Assembly (NCBI GenBank): GCA_958346935.1
Contig: CATVTM010000042.1
Span: 1-18,121, forward strand
Length of the DNA stretch: 18,121 nt
Reading direction: 5' to 3'
Source: an uncultured Collinsella sp.
Lineage (GTDB): Bacteria > Actinomycetota > Coriobacteriia > Coriobacteriales > Coriobacteriaceae
Of this stretch, positions 1-7,492 are shown one piece after another (position 1 is the stretch's first letter; the number at the start of each line of letters is the position of its first letter). Both the position numbers and the translations under genes were made by a program. Below the pieces are notes generated by a model that had not been told where the DNA came from, ran no database searches, and was given only the letters and a program-made list of their open reading frames with translations.

Positions 1-10
1 GGCCGCCCGC

Positions 11-71
11 TTACCTGCTATTTGAGAGGTAAAACCTACCAAAATAAACCTGTCCCTTTTTGGCAGGTTTA
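11..71. repeat. Cluster of inverted half-sites upstream of the recombinase gene
   Basis: Five copies of a TAAACCT/TTACCT-like half-site lie within 61 bp in both orientations. TTACCT (11-16) faces AGGTAA (27-32), AGGT-AAA-ACCT forms a small dyad at 27-37, and TAAACCTG (45-52) is the exact inverted copy of CAGGTTTA (64-71). Such arrays of half-sites next to a small serine recombinase gene can be its resolution or operator site, since these enzymes bind short inverted sites and often repress their own gene. That role is inferred. The 45-71 pair could equally be a hairpin in the leader mRNA. The window begins just before this, so the site may extend to the left. Confidence 0.4.
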
Positions 72-89
72 CAAGAAAGCGGGGATGAG

Positions 90-695
90 ATGGCGACGGT
101 GTACGGTTATGCGCGGGTGAGTTCGCGCGATCAGAACCTTAATCGGCAGCTGGATGCGCTGGGCGCCTATGGCGTGGGCTCGGCGAATATTTATGCCGAC
201 CATGCGAGCGGCAAGGACTTCGATCGACCGCGTTATCGCGAGCTGCTGCACGTCCTGGGAGACGGGGACGTGCTGGTGGTGCTTTCTATCGACCGACTTG
301 GTCGTAATTACTCCGAGATTCTTGAGGAATGGCGACGCATTACCAAGGAGCTCGGGGTTGCCATTGTGGTGTTGGATATGCCATTGCTTGACACGCGCGT
401 CAGGGCCAGCGGCGCGCCGGATGTGACCAACACCCTGATTGCCGATATTGTGCTGCAACTGCTGAGTTACGTGGCACAGGTGGAGCGCGAGAATATCCAT
501 CGGCGCCAGGCGGAGGGAATTGCAGCGGCGCGGGCGCGAGGGGTCCGTTTCGGTCGACCTCGCAAGCCGTGCCCTCCTCAGTTTGAGCTGGTGCGCGATA
601 GCTATGAGGCGGGCGATATTACCCGCAGCCAGGCAGCAAAGTGCTTGGGCGTGTGCGTGGGGACGTTCGATCGCTGGATGCGCGAGGCGGGGTAG
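90..695 (+). CDS. Small serine recombinase (resolvase/invertase family)
   Basis: A 201-residue site-specific recombinase of the resolvase/invertase type, which would cut and rejoin DNA through a covalent 5'-phosphoserine link. The N-terminal catalytic domain (about 1-140) opens with GYARVSS, where S11 is the likely nucleophile, followed by DQNLNRQ. The family arginine motif appears as SIDRLGRN. A basic linker (RFGRPRKP) leads to a C-terminal helix-turn-helix (about 165-200) containing SQAAKCLGVCVGTFDRWM. The length matches the small Tn3-resolvase/Hin class. I chose ATG at 90, which gives the family-typical MATVYGYARVSS start; an in-frame TTG at 60 would add ten unlikely residues. No transposase or integrase is visible next to it, so it is an orphan here, perhaps the edge of a mobile element outside the window. 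Its target is unknown. Confidence 0.9.
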   Translation: MATVYGYARVSSRDQNLNRQLDALGAYGVGSANIYADHASGKDFDRPRYRELLHVLGDGDVLVVLSIDRLGRNYSEILEEWRRITKELGVAIVVLDMPLLDTRVRASGAPDVTNTLIADIVLQLLSYVAQVERENIHRRQAEGIAAARARGVRFGRPRKPCPPQFELVRDSYEAGDITRSQAAKCLGVCVGTFDRWMREAG

Positions 696-800
696 GGGTT
701 TGCGTCGCTTTGTCGCTTCCTGTTGCGATTCAAATTTTGATACGGTGACGATGTCATTTGGGGCTACACTCGCTGATATTCAAAAAAAGGAGGTTGGCCC

Positions 801-1382
801 TTGGCGCGCATAAAACAAATAATCGGATGGACCGCGATCATTCTGTTCGCTGCAACGCTGGCGGGTATCTGGGTGCTGACGGAGCAAAATGCGGTGGAGA
901 CGTCGTTGCTGAGCGAGTCCACCGCGCGTGTGGTGGAGGGTCAGGCTACGGGCGTTCAGGCTGTCGATGCCACGGGTGAAGCTCAGGCGGAGAACGGAAT
1001 GACCGGGGGCACCGATTCGGCTGCCTCGAATGTCCGGTCTGGCCGACTTGCTTCCATTCGCATGTGGGTGGGCACGAACGTCCGTCGCGTTGCCCATACC
1101 GTAGAGTTTTTCTTCGTCGGATTGTTCGCCTCGGTGGTCGTGGTTTGCTTTTCCAGGCGTCCGTGGAGCGTATGCTCCCGTTGCGTGCCCGTATTGCTCT
1201 TTTGCGCCGCCTGCTCCGTTGGCGATCAGGTACATAAGATCTTTGTTCCCGGCAGGCATTTCGACGTTATCGATTTAGGATTCGATGCTGCGGGCTATGT
1301 CACCGCCATGCTGTTGGTATTGTTGACGGCGGCGTTGGTGCGCCATGCGACTCGGCCGATCGGCGCCCATGCGAGGCGCTAG
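801..1382 (+). CDS. VanZ-like membrane protein
   Basis: A 193-residue integral membrane protein resembling the VanZ family. It has a hydrophobic N-terminal segment (about 6-26), a polar, presumably extracellular region (about 30-90), and three further hydrophobic segments (about 97-118, 127-143, 165-185). VanZ-like signatures are visible: R-x-x-AH-x-x-EFF at the start of the second segment, DQVHKIFVPGR before the last one, then D-L-G-F-D-x-x-G. VanZ itself gives low-level teicoplanin resistance, but most VanZ-like proteins have no known function, so resistance should not be assumed. The start is TTG at 801, set by the AGGAGG at 788-793; no better start lies nearby. A TACACT at 765-770 could be a -10 element, without a convincing -35. 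The polar insert between segments one and two is longer than in minimal VanZ domains. Confidence 0.72.
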   Translation: MARIKQIIGWTAIILFAATLAGIWVLTEQNAVETSLLSESTARVVEGQATGVQAVDATGEAQAENGMTGGTDSAASNVRSGRLASIRMWVGTNVRRVAHTVEFFFVGLFASVVVVCFSRRPWSVCSRCVPVLLFCAACSVGDQVHKIFVPGRHFDVIDLGFDAAGYVTAMLLVLLTAALVRHATRPIGAHARR

Positions 1383-1462
1383 CCGGTAACAAACCCGTTT
1401 CTGATAATGCGATCTCGTTGAATTGTTTTGTGTCGCGCATATTTCCGAGCGGTCGGATTTGA

Positions 1463-1490
1463 GGGGCGAGCGGTAGAACGCTCGCCCTTT
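1463..1490 (+). terminator. Intrinsic terminator after the VanZ-like gene
   Basis: GGGCGAGCG (1464-1472) pairs perfectly with CGCTCGCCC (1479-1487) around the loop GTAGAA, followed by a short T run. It separates the VanZ-like gene from the MurNAc block. The T tract is only three bases, so termination may be incomplete. Confidence 0.75.
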
Positions 1491-1501
1491 GTGCGCCACG
1501 A

Positions 1502-1552
1502 TGCGGCACAATGTACCGCAAAAGCTGTTTGTATCCGGTACGAATCGTTCGT
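1502..1552. promoter_or_regulatory. Candidate operator dyads upstream of murR
   Basis: Two dyads lie between the terminator and the regulator gene. The first (1502-1520) is a 19-nt near-perfect palindrome, TGCGGCACAATGTACCGCA, with one mismatched pair. The second (1540-1552) is ACGAA-TCG-TTCGT. RpiR-type regulators usually control adjacent catabolic genes by binding dyads in the promoter region, so either could be a MurR operator; this is inferred from position. I see no clear -35/-10 pair in the same interval. Confidence 0.4.
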
Positions 1553-1586
1553 TGGTCTTTAATTCTTCTCAACGGAGGTGTTTGAG

Positions 1587-2438
1587 ATGGCAAACGGATT
1601 GCTTTTGCGGCTTCGCGAGCGTGAACTCAGCGCGAGCCCGGCGGAACGCAATGTCATCGCATATGTAAGCGCTCATCCGCACGAGGTGGTCGGGCTGTCC
1701 GTCCGCGGTCTTGCCGATGTCACGTTCTCCTCGCCCTCGAGCATTTTGCGCTTTTGCAAGCGTTTGGGTTTTTCGGGCTACAAGGAGTTCCAGCGCGAAC
1801 TGATTGCCGAGCTGGCGCTCTTAGGTGACAAGAAAGACGTTGCCCTCGAGGACATCTCCATGGATGACAGCGTCGAACGTATCGTGGGGAAGGTGATGAA
1901 AAGCAACGTGCGCACGATCGAGGCGACGGCGCGAACGCTCGATTACACCGTCTTGGAGCGATGCGCGGCCCGCCTTAAGCGGGCACGTGCGGTCAATCTG
2001 TTCGGTATCGGTGCCTCTCGTTTGGTCGCGCACGATCTGGCGCAAAAGCTCATGCGTGTCGACAAGGAGTGCCATCTGTACGACGACTGGCATGATCAGC
2101 TCTTATGTGCCAAGAACATGCATGAGGGCGATATGGCAATCGCCTTTAGTTACTCGGGCTTGACGCAAGAGGTGCTGGACTGTACCGCTGAGGCTCAACG
2201 TCACAACTGTCCCGTTGTGGCCGTTACCAAAGTAGATGGATCATCCAAGCTTGCCACCGTGGCCGATGCCGTGCTCGGCGTCGCTGCGAGTGAACCCTTG
2301 GTCCGCAGCGGTGCCATGGCTTCGCGTATGGCCCAGCTTATGGTTGTCGATGCCCTGTACGCTGCTTACGTTGCCAGCGACTACGAACGGGCGACGCATG
2401 TCATTAAGCAAAACTACATCGAGAAACAGGAAAGATGA
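1587..2438 (+). CDS. murR: RpiR/MurR-family transcriptional regulator
   Basis: A 283-residue regulator with the RpiR layout. The N-terminal helix-turn-helix domain (about 1-77) contains SPSSILRFCKRLGFSGYKEF (50-68). The C-terminal SIS sugar-phosphate-binding domain (about 120-260) has GIGASRLVAHDL and SYSGLTQE motifs. In E. coli MurR represses murQP and is relieved by MurNAc-6P. Position directly before murQ and a MurNAc-type PTS gene makes the same ligand likely here, but the sequence alone does not show whether it represses or activates. The start is ATG at 1587, 8 nt after GGAGG (1574-1578); an in-frame GTG at 1578 overlaps that ribosome binding site and was rejected. Only 10 nt separate it from murQ, so the two are almost certainly co-transcribed. 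Confidence 0.87.
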   Translation: MANGLLLRLRERELSASPAERNVIAYVSAHPHEVVGLSVRGLADVTFSSPSSILRFCKRLGFSGYKEFQRELIAELALLGDKKDVALEDISMDDSVERIVGKVMKSNVRTIEATARTLDYTVLERCAARLKRARAVNLFGIGASRLVAHDLAQKLMRVDKECHLYDDWHDQLLCAKNMHEGDMAIAFSYSGLTQEVLDCTAEAQRHNCPVVAVTKVDGSSKLATVADAVLGVAASEPLVRSGAMASRMAQLMVVDALYAAYVASDYERATHVIKQNYIEKQER

Positions 2439-2448
2439 GGTGAATGAA

Positions 2449-3372
<924 letters not shown>

Positions 3373-3429
3373 GTGCGCGGCGTGAGCTGATATGACATCC
3401 AAACGAGATACCCAATACAAGGAGGAGTT

Positions 3430-4860
3430 ATGACGAACAAAGAGCTGGCTCAAAAGCTGCTGGACCTTTTGGGCGGTAAAGACAACGTGCTCGCAAACGC
3501 GGCGTGCATGACGCGCCTGCGCGTGACCGTCAAAGACACGGGCAGCGTCGACACGGAGGGTATTAAGGCACTCGACGGCGTGATGGGCTTGGTCGAGGAC
3601 GACACGATGCAGATCGTGCTGGGGCCGGGCAAGGTGAATAAGGTGCTCGAGGAGTTCTCCAAGCTCACCGGCCTTGCGAAAGGCGTTGCCGACGAGAGCG
3701 TGGTTGACGCTGCGGCCACAAACAAGGCCGCGCAGAAGGCAAAGTACGAGTCCAAGCCGGTTCAGGCCTTCCTCAAGAAGATTTCCAATGTCTTCGTCGC
3801 CCTGCTTCCCGGCATCATTGCGGCTGGCCTCATCAACGGTATCTGCAACGTCATTAACGTCTCGACGGCAGGCGCGCTTGCAGGCGAGTGGTGGTACCAG
3901 GGCATTCGTTCCATGGGCTGGGCCCTGTTTGCCTATCTGCCCATCTTGGTGGGCTATAACGCGGCACGTGAGTTTGGCGGCTCCGCTGCGCTGGGCGGCA
4001 TCGCCGGCATGATGTGTATCGCCAACAGTGCCATGCCCCTGCTTGCGCCTGGCGCGGCTGATCCTGCCACTGCCATTCTGCTGCCGCTCACCAATGCGCA
4101 GTACAACCCCGCAGCGGGCGGCATGATCGCGGCTCTTATCGCTGGCGCATTTTTTGCCTGGATGGAGCGTCAGATTCGCAAGGTTATGCCCAACGCACTC
4201 GACACGTTTTTGTCCCCGCTGCTGGTGCTCATCATCGGCGCCTTTGCTCTGATGCTCGTCATCCAGCCGGTTGGCGCATGGCTGACGACTGCCATCTTTA
4301 GCGTTTTGACCTTTATTTTCGAGAAGCTGGGCGTCCTGGGCGGCTATATCCTGTCGGCAGGCTTCTTGCCGCTGGTTTCCGTCGGCCTGCATCAGGCGCT
4401 CACGCCGATCCACGCTATGCTCAACGATCCCGACGGCGCTACCAAGGGCATCAATTACCTGCTCCCCATCCTTATGATGGCTGGCGGCGGCCAGGTCGGT
4501 GCCGGTCTGGCGCTGTACTTTAAGACCAAGAACGCCAAGCTCAAGAAGTATGTCGCAGAGTCCATTCCCGTTGGCATTCTGGGTGTGGGCGAGCCTCTGA
4601 TGTATGCCGTTACGCTGCCGCTCGTTCGCCCGTTTGTGACGGCCTGCCTGGGTGCCGGATTTGGCGGCGCGCTCGCGGCGCTGCTTCACATCGGCACGGT
4701 TTCTCAGGGCGTTTCCGGTCTGTTTGGCCTGCTGATCGTCGTTCCTGGCCAGCAGCTCGGCTACGTTGCCGCTATGCTGCTTGCCTATGCCGCCGGCTTT
4801 GTCCTGACGTGGTTCTTTGGCGTCGACGAGCAGAAGATCAACGAGTTCTTTGGCGAATAG
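3430..4860 (+). CDS. murP: PTS EIIBC permease, MurNAc type
   Basis: A 476-residue phosphotransferase-system permease, probably importing and phosphorylating MurNAc or MurNAc-GlcNAc at position 6. The EIIB domain (about 1-90) carries the phospho-accepting cysteine in NAACMTRLRV (C26). A linker leads to a membrane EIIC domain (about 110-470) with several hydrophobic segments and the substrate motif GVGEPLMY near residue 387. No EIIA domain is fused and none is encoded nearby, so phosphate must come from an EIIA encoded elsewhere, as E. coli MurP uses EIIA-Glc. The glucose/sucrose-type EIIBC family is broad; the MurNAc assignment rests on the neighbours murR, murQ and mupG. GGAGGAG precedes the ATG. 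The 57-nt gap after murQ holds no terminator, supporting one operon. Confidence 0.87.
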   Translation: MTNKELAQKLLDLLGGKDNVLANAACMTRLRVTVKDTGSVDTEGIKALDGVMGLVEDDTMQIVLGPGKVNKVLEEFSKLTGLAKGVADESVVDAAATNKAAQKAKYESKPVQAFLKKISNVFVALLPGIIAAGLINGICNVINVSTAGALAGEWWYQGIRSMGWALFAYLPILVGYNAAREFGGSAALGGIAGMMCIANSAMPLLAPGAADPATAILLPLTNAQYNPAAGGMIAALIAGAFFAWMERQIRKVMPNALDTFLSPLLVLIIGAFALMLVIQPVGAWLTTAIFSVLTFIFEKLGVLGGYILSAGFLPLVSVGLHQALTPIHAMLNDPDGATKGINYLLPILMMAGGGQVGAGLALYFKTKNAKLKKYVAESIPVGILGVGEPLMYAVTLPLVRPFVTACLGAGFGGALAALLHIGTVSQGVSGLFGLLIVVPGQQLGYVAAMLLAYAAGFVLTWFFGVDEQKINEFFGE

Positions 4861-4868
4861 TTTGATAT

Positions 4869-4895
4869 CGCGAGCCGTGTTGCTCAGGGCTCGCG
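4869..4895 (+). other. Hairpin downstream of murP
   Basis: CGCGAGCC (4869-4876) pairs with GGCTCGCG (4888-4895) around an 11-nt loop, without a T tract. It lies between the murP stop and the strong terminator. It may protect the 3' end of the mRNA or be an upstream arm of an attenuator; neither is shown by the sequence. Confidence 0.45.
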
Positions 4896-4927
4896 GCGCG
4901 CGGCAGATTTCTTGATGCTATGGTTGT

Positions 4928-4961
4928 GCCGGTGGGGCTAACTGCTCCGCCGGCCTTTTTT
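4928..4961 (+). terminator. Intrinsic terminator directly in front of mupG
   Basis: An 11-bp stem (4928-4938 with 4944-4954, two G-T pairs) with loop TAACT is followed by six T (4956-4961). The ribosome binding site of mupG (AAAGGAG) starts within 2 nt of the T tract, so there is no room for a promoter after it. mupG must be read by read-through, by regulated antitermination, or from a promoter overlapping the hairpin. Confidence 0.85.
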
Positions 4962-4977
4962 AAAGGAGCGTTGAAAC

Positions 4978-6030
4978 GTGAAAACGGGTATTTCGATTTA
5001 TCTTTCCAGCCCTCTGCAGGATATTGAGCGGACGATTGAGCACGGTGCCGCGGCGGGTGCGCGCTATGCGTTTACCTCACTGCATATTCCCGAGGATGGG
5101 GGAGCGGCGTATGCCGATAAGGTCCGTCATGTGCTGTCGCTGCTTTCCGCCCGCGGCATTGCGCTCATTGCCGATGTGGGACCGCGCACGTGCGATTTGC
5201 TCGGGCTTGAGCGCATCGAGGACCTGCGCGATCTGGGGTTGGAATACCTTCGTTTGGACTATGGCTTTAGCGCCCAGCGGGTCGCGGAGCTGTCCGGTGT
5301 ATTTCGCATTGTGGTCAATGCATCGACGGTGAGTTCTGATGAAATCGCATCGTGGCGTGAGGCCGGTGCCGATGTGACTCGTTTTGCCGCCTGCCACAAT
5401 TATTACCCCAAGCCTTATACCGGTTTAGCTCTGGAGGACATTGCTCGGGTGAATCTTCGTCTTGCGGCGCTTGGATTCGAAATCATGGCTTTTGTGCCGG
5501 GTGATGCCAACGTTCGCGGGCCGGTATTCGAGGGACTGCCGACGGTCGAGGCGCAGCGCGGTCGCGCGTCAAAGGTTGCTCTCAATATGCTTGAGCTTGC
5601 ACATGGCGCCGATTGCGACATTGTGTTGGTCGGCGACCCCGATCTTTCCGATGCGGGCTGGACGCAGTTTGCTCATGTTTCCGCCGGATACGTGGACTTG
5701 CAATGCGAGCTTGAGCCCGGTTATGCCTATGTACGTGGGCAGATTCATCACGACCGGCCCGATTCGAGCACCCTCATCTTTAGGTCTCAGGAGTCGCGTA
5801 CGACGCTTAAGCCGGATTCCGTGCCGATGGATGCCGGTGCCGGCCTGTTTCGAAAGGCGGGGTCGATCGCTGTGAGCAATAGCGGCTATGGGCGCTACGA
5901 AGGCGAGCTTGAGATTGCGCGGGTCGATCTTCCCGGTGACGAGCGCATGAACGTTGCGGGTCATATCACGCCCGAGGCAATGGAGCTGCTGCCGTTCATC
6001 AAACGCGGATTCGGGGTACGGTTCGTTTAG
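4978..6030 (+). CDS. mupG: DUF871 protein, probable 6-phospho-N-acetylmuramidase
   Basis: A 350-residue protein of the DUF871 family, whose studied member, S. aureus MupG, splits MurNAc-6P-GlcNAc inside the cell into MurNAc-6P and GlcNAc. It has an N-terminal barrel-like domain (about 1-230) starting MKTGISIYLSSP, with the family motifs CHNYYPKPYTGL and FVPGDANVRGPVFEGLPTVE, and a smaller C-terminal domain (about 235-350). The length matches MupG closely. S. aureus places mupG with murQ, a MurNAc PTS gene and murR, and this window has the same four partners in a different order. The start is GTG at 4978 after AAAGGAG. Substrate is inferred from family and context; DUF871 members with other substrates cannot be excluded. 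Confidence 0.85.
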   Translation: MKTGISIYLSSPLQDIERTIEHGAAAGARYAFTSLHIPEDGGAAYADKVRHVLSLLSARGIALIADVGPRTCDLLGLERIEDLRDLGLEYLRLDYGFSAQRVAELSGVFRIVVNASTVSSDEIASWREAGADVTRFAACHNYYPKPYTGLALEDIARVNLRLAALGFEIMAFVPGDANVRGPVFEGLPTVEAQRGRASKVALNMLELAHGADCDIVLVGDPDLSDAGWTQFAHVSAGYVDLQCELEPGYAYVRGQIHHDRPDSSTLIFRSQESRTTLKPDSVPMDAGAGLFRKAGSIAVSNSGYGRYEGELEIARVDLPGDERMNVAGHITPEAMELLPFIKRGFGVRFV

Positions 6031-6041
6031 TGTGTGACCCG

Positions 6042-6059
6042 TGGGCTACAATTGGCCCA
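6042..6059 (+). promoter_or_regulatory. Candidate -10 element inside a dyad
   Basis: TACAAT (6047-6052) resembles a sigma-70 -10 box and sits inside the inverted repeat TGGGC-8 nt-GCCCA (6042-6059), about 70 nt before the ArsC-family gene. No good -35 is visible at the right distance. The dyad has no T tract, so it is a poor terminator for mupG. Confidence 0.33.
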
Positions 6060-6122
6060 TCATGCGAAGGCGCCTCGTGTGGCGTGTGCCTGCGTTGGCC
6101 GATCTATATTCGGAGGATTCCC

Positions 6123-6482
6123 ATGACCGTACTATTTGTTGAATATCCCAAGTGCTCGACCTGTAAGAAGGCCAAGGCATGGCTGGACGAACACGGGGTA
6201 GAGTATATCGACCGCGATATCGTTTTGGACAATCCCACGGCCGATGAGCTTGCGACCTGGATTGCTCGTTCGGGGCTGCCGGTGCGGCGCTTCTTTAATT
6301 CGTCGGGCATGAAATATCGAGAGCTGGGCCTGAAGGCGCGTCTAGATGCGGGCATGACGGATCGGGAGTGCTACGAGCTGCTGGCGACCGACGGCATGCT
6401 GGTCAAGCGTCCGCTGTTGGTGGGCGACGACTTTGCGATTCCCGGCTTTAGGGAATCGGCTTGGGTCGAGGCGTTGCTGTAG
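6123..6482 (+). CDS. ArsC/Spx-family protein, YusI-like
   Basis: A 119-residue thioredoxin-fold protein of the ArsC/Spx family. The N-terminus has the redox motif C11-S-T-C14 in EYPKCSTCKKAKAWL; later family motifs are RRFFNSSGMKYRELGLK and DGMLVKRPLLV. A CxxC pair and these motifs point to the YusI/Spx-like branch of unproven function and away from glutaredoxin-linked arsenate reductases such as E. coli ArsC, which use one active-site cysteine. Arsenate reduction should therefore not be assumed; no other ars gene is nearby. ATG at 6123 follows GGAGG at a good distance. It appears to be monocistronic and ends 73 nt from the convergent gene, with no clear terminator between them. Confidence 0.85.
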   Translation: MTVLFVEYPKCSTCKKAKAWLDEHGVEYIDRDIVLDNPTADELATWIARSGLPVRRFFNSSGMKYRELGLKARLDAGMTDRECYELLATDGMLVKRPLLVGDDFAIPGFRESAWVEALL

Positions 6483-6554
6483 CGGCTGCGGAAAGTGCGA
6501 CCCGTTTTGAGTGCTCAGGGTGGGACGTGTTTTCCATCGGCGGGCTCGCTCGGC

Positions 6555-6965
6555 TCAATCATCGAGCTGTGCCCATTCGTGCGGATCGTAGACCTTTACG
6601 TGCTTGTTGGGCTTGCCGCTCCAGTACTCCTCGTCCATAAAGGGCAGATATGCCTGAACGCCGGGGCAGATAAAGGGAATCCGCTGCTGTTGCAGTCGCT
6701 CGCGCTGTCGCTGCTCCAGGTGCGCCTCGGATATGACAGTCGGCATACCGGACAGCTCGACGAGGCTTGCCTGGATTCGCTTAAGGTCGGGGAGTCCCGC
6801 GTGCCATGACATCCGCATGATCAAAAAGGATGCACGGCGGTAGTTTGCCTGCATCACCGTGATGGCGGGGCGCAGAGTGGGATGGATTTTGTCCCGTTCG
6901 GGCCAAAGGTCAGCAGTGATCTCGAGGCCCAGGGTCTCCCATAGGTAATCAAGCTCTTCGTCCAT
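6555..6965 (-). CDS. MarR-like regulator lacking its winged helix (possible truncated gene)
   Basis: A 136-residue protein whose C-terminal half carries RLQQQRIPFICPGVQAYLPFM. This resembles the N-terminal domain of a group of MarR-type regulators in which a segment like IPFIVPGRQLYLPFLG precedes the DNA-binding winged helix. Here the protein ends about 25 residues after that motif, so no winged helix is present. Residues 40-80 (YRRASFLIMRM, LPDLKRIQASL) fit the same domain. Either the gene lost its 3' part or this is a free-standing domain. The space downstream (6483-6554) is too small for the missing domain. ATG at 6963-6965 has a weak GAGG upstream. Family assignment rests on motif memory and is moderate; the reading frame itself is intact. 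Confidence 0.6.
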   Translation of the reverse strand: MDEELDYLWETLGLEITADLWPERDKIHPTLRPAITVMQANYRRASFLIMRMSWHAGLPDLKRIQASLVELSGMPTVISEAHLEQRQRERLQQQRIPFICPGVQAYLPFMDEEYWSGKPNKHVKVYDPHEWAQLDD

Positions 6966-7034
6966 GGCGCCTCGATATCCGTGTAATGATGACGGTTTGA
7001 TTGTGCCATCAGCCGTGAGTGCTGCATTGTTGTA

Positions 7035-7051
7035 ATCTACCAGCGGTAGAT
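7035..7051. promoter_or_regulatory. Perfect 7-3-7 dyad upstream of the minus-strand gene
   Basis: ATCTACC-AGC-GGTAGAT is a perfect inverted repeat about 70 bp before the start of the minus-strand gene, a plausible operator position. A second inverted repeat, TTTGACT (7124-7130) with AGTCAAA (7143-7149), lies further right, nearer the tRNA promoter. No binding protein can be named. Confidence 0.35.
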
Positions 7052-7157
7052 GTGGGATGTTTTACGGGCTTTGGCGCCGTACGTGTCGCTGGTGCTTCAC
7101 AGGTCCTTCACGTGTCGGCCGTATTTGACTGAATTTCAAAAAAGTCAAAATTAGGGC

Positions 7158-7186
7158 TTGCGTCACGGCGGGACTTCCCGTATATT
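7158..7186 (+). promoter_or_regulatory. Promoter of the tRNA operon
   Basis: TTGCGT (7158-7163), a 17-nt spacer and TATATT (7181-7186) form a good sigma-70 type promoter. An A-rich stretch just upstream (7138-7150) may act as an UP element. The -10 ends 44 nt before the first tRNA, and no other gene intervenes. Confidence 0.72.
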
Positions 7187-7230
7187 TCTTTCTTGCGCAA
7201 AGGCACAGCCGAGCGCAGCGATGCAGTCAT

Positions 7231-7304
7231 TGGGATGTCGTCTAATGGCAGGACAGCGGATTCTGGTTCCGTCAATGGGGGTTCGACTCCCTCCATCCCA
7301 GCCA
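7231..7304 (+). tRNA. tRNA-Gln (anticodon CTG)
   Basis: The acceptor stem TGGGATG pairs with CATCCCA, followed by discriminator G and an encoded CCA. The anticodon loop TTCTGGT reads CTG between the arms GCGGA and TCCGT, and the T arm has GGGGGTTCGACTCCCTC. It is the first gene of a two-tRNA unit, 17 nt before tRNA-Glu. Confidence 0.96.
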
Positions 7305-7321
7305 TTGCATTTGCTACATAT

Positions 7322-7398
7322 GGCCCGTTCGTCTAGCGGTTTAGGACGCCGCCCTCTCAAGGCGGAGATCACCAGTTCGAATCTGGTACGGGCTACCA
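7322..7398 (+). tRNA. tRNA-Glu (anticodon CTC)
   Basis: The acceptor GGCCCGT pairs with ACGGGCT, giving a G1-U72 wobble at the end, followed by discriminator A and encoded CCA. The anticodon loop CTCTCAA between CCGCC and GGCGG reads CTC. The T arm is ACCAG-TTCGAAT-CTGGT. Co-transcribed with tRNA-Gln and followed by a terminator. Confidence 0.96.
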
Positions 7399-7408
7399 AA
7401 ATTGAACG

Positions 7409-7436
7409 CCCGGGCCTCGTAAGAGACCCGGGTTTT
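7409..7436 (+). terminator. Intrinsic terminator of the tRNA operon
   Basis: CCCGGG (7409-7414) pairs with CCCGGG (7427-7432), a C-A mismatch follows, then CTC pairs with GAG around the loop GTAA. Four T follow. It ends 11 nt after tRNA-Glu, consistent with a short trailer. Confidence 0.85.
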
Positions 7437-7441
7437 GTGTA

Positions 7442-7457
7442 TTGACCGTATATACGG
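7442..7457 (+). promoter_or_regulatory. Possible -35 and perfect palindrome before the TPR-smpB unit
   Basis: TTGACC (7442-7447) runs into CCGTATATACGG (7446-7457), a perfect 12-bp palindrome, in the 56-nt gap between the tRNA terminator and the TPR gene. TTGACC could be a -35, but no good -10 lies 16-18 nt further. The palindrome may be an operator; no regulator is identified. Confidence 0.35.
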
Positions 7458-7492
7458 CGCCTGCCGTGTTTCGCTCAGATCGAGGAGTAGCC

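Noticed and set aside
801..1382. Teicoplanin resistance gene
   Set aside because: VanZ-like similarity alone does not imply resistance, and no other van gene is present in the window.
6123..6482. Arsenate reductase
   Set aside because: The CxxC motif and the FFNSSGMKYRELG segment fit the YusI/Spx-like branch; no other arsenic gene is nearby, so the specific function is not supported.
6483..6554. Bidirectional terminator between the convergent genes
   Set aside because: Only short imperfect complementarity (ACCC with GGGT) is visible, without a stable stem plus T tract on either strand.
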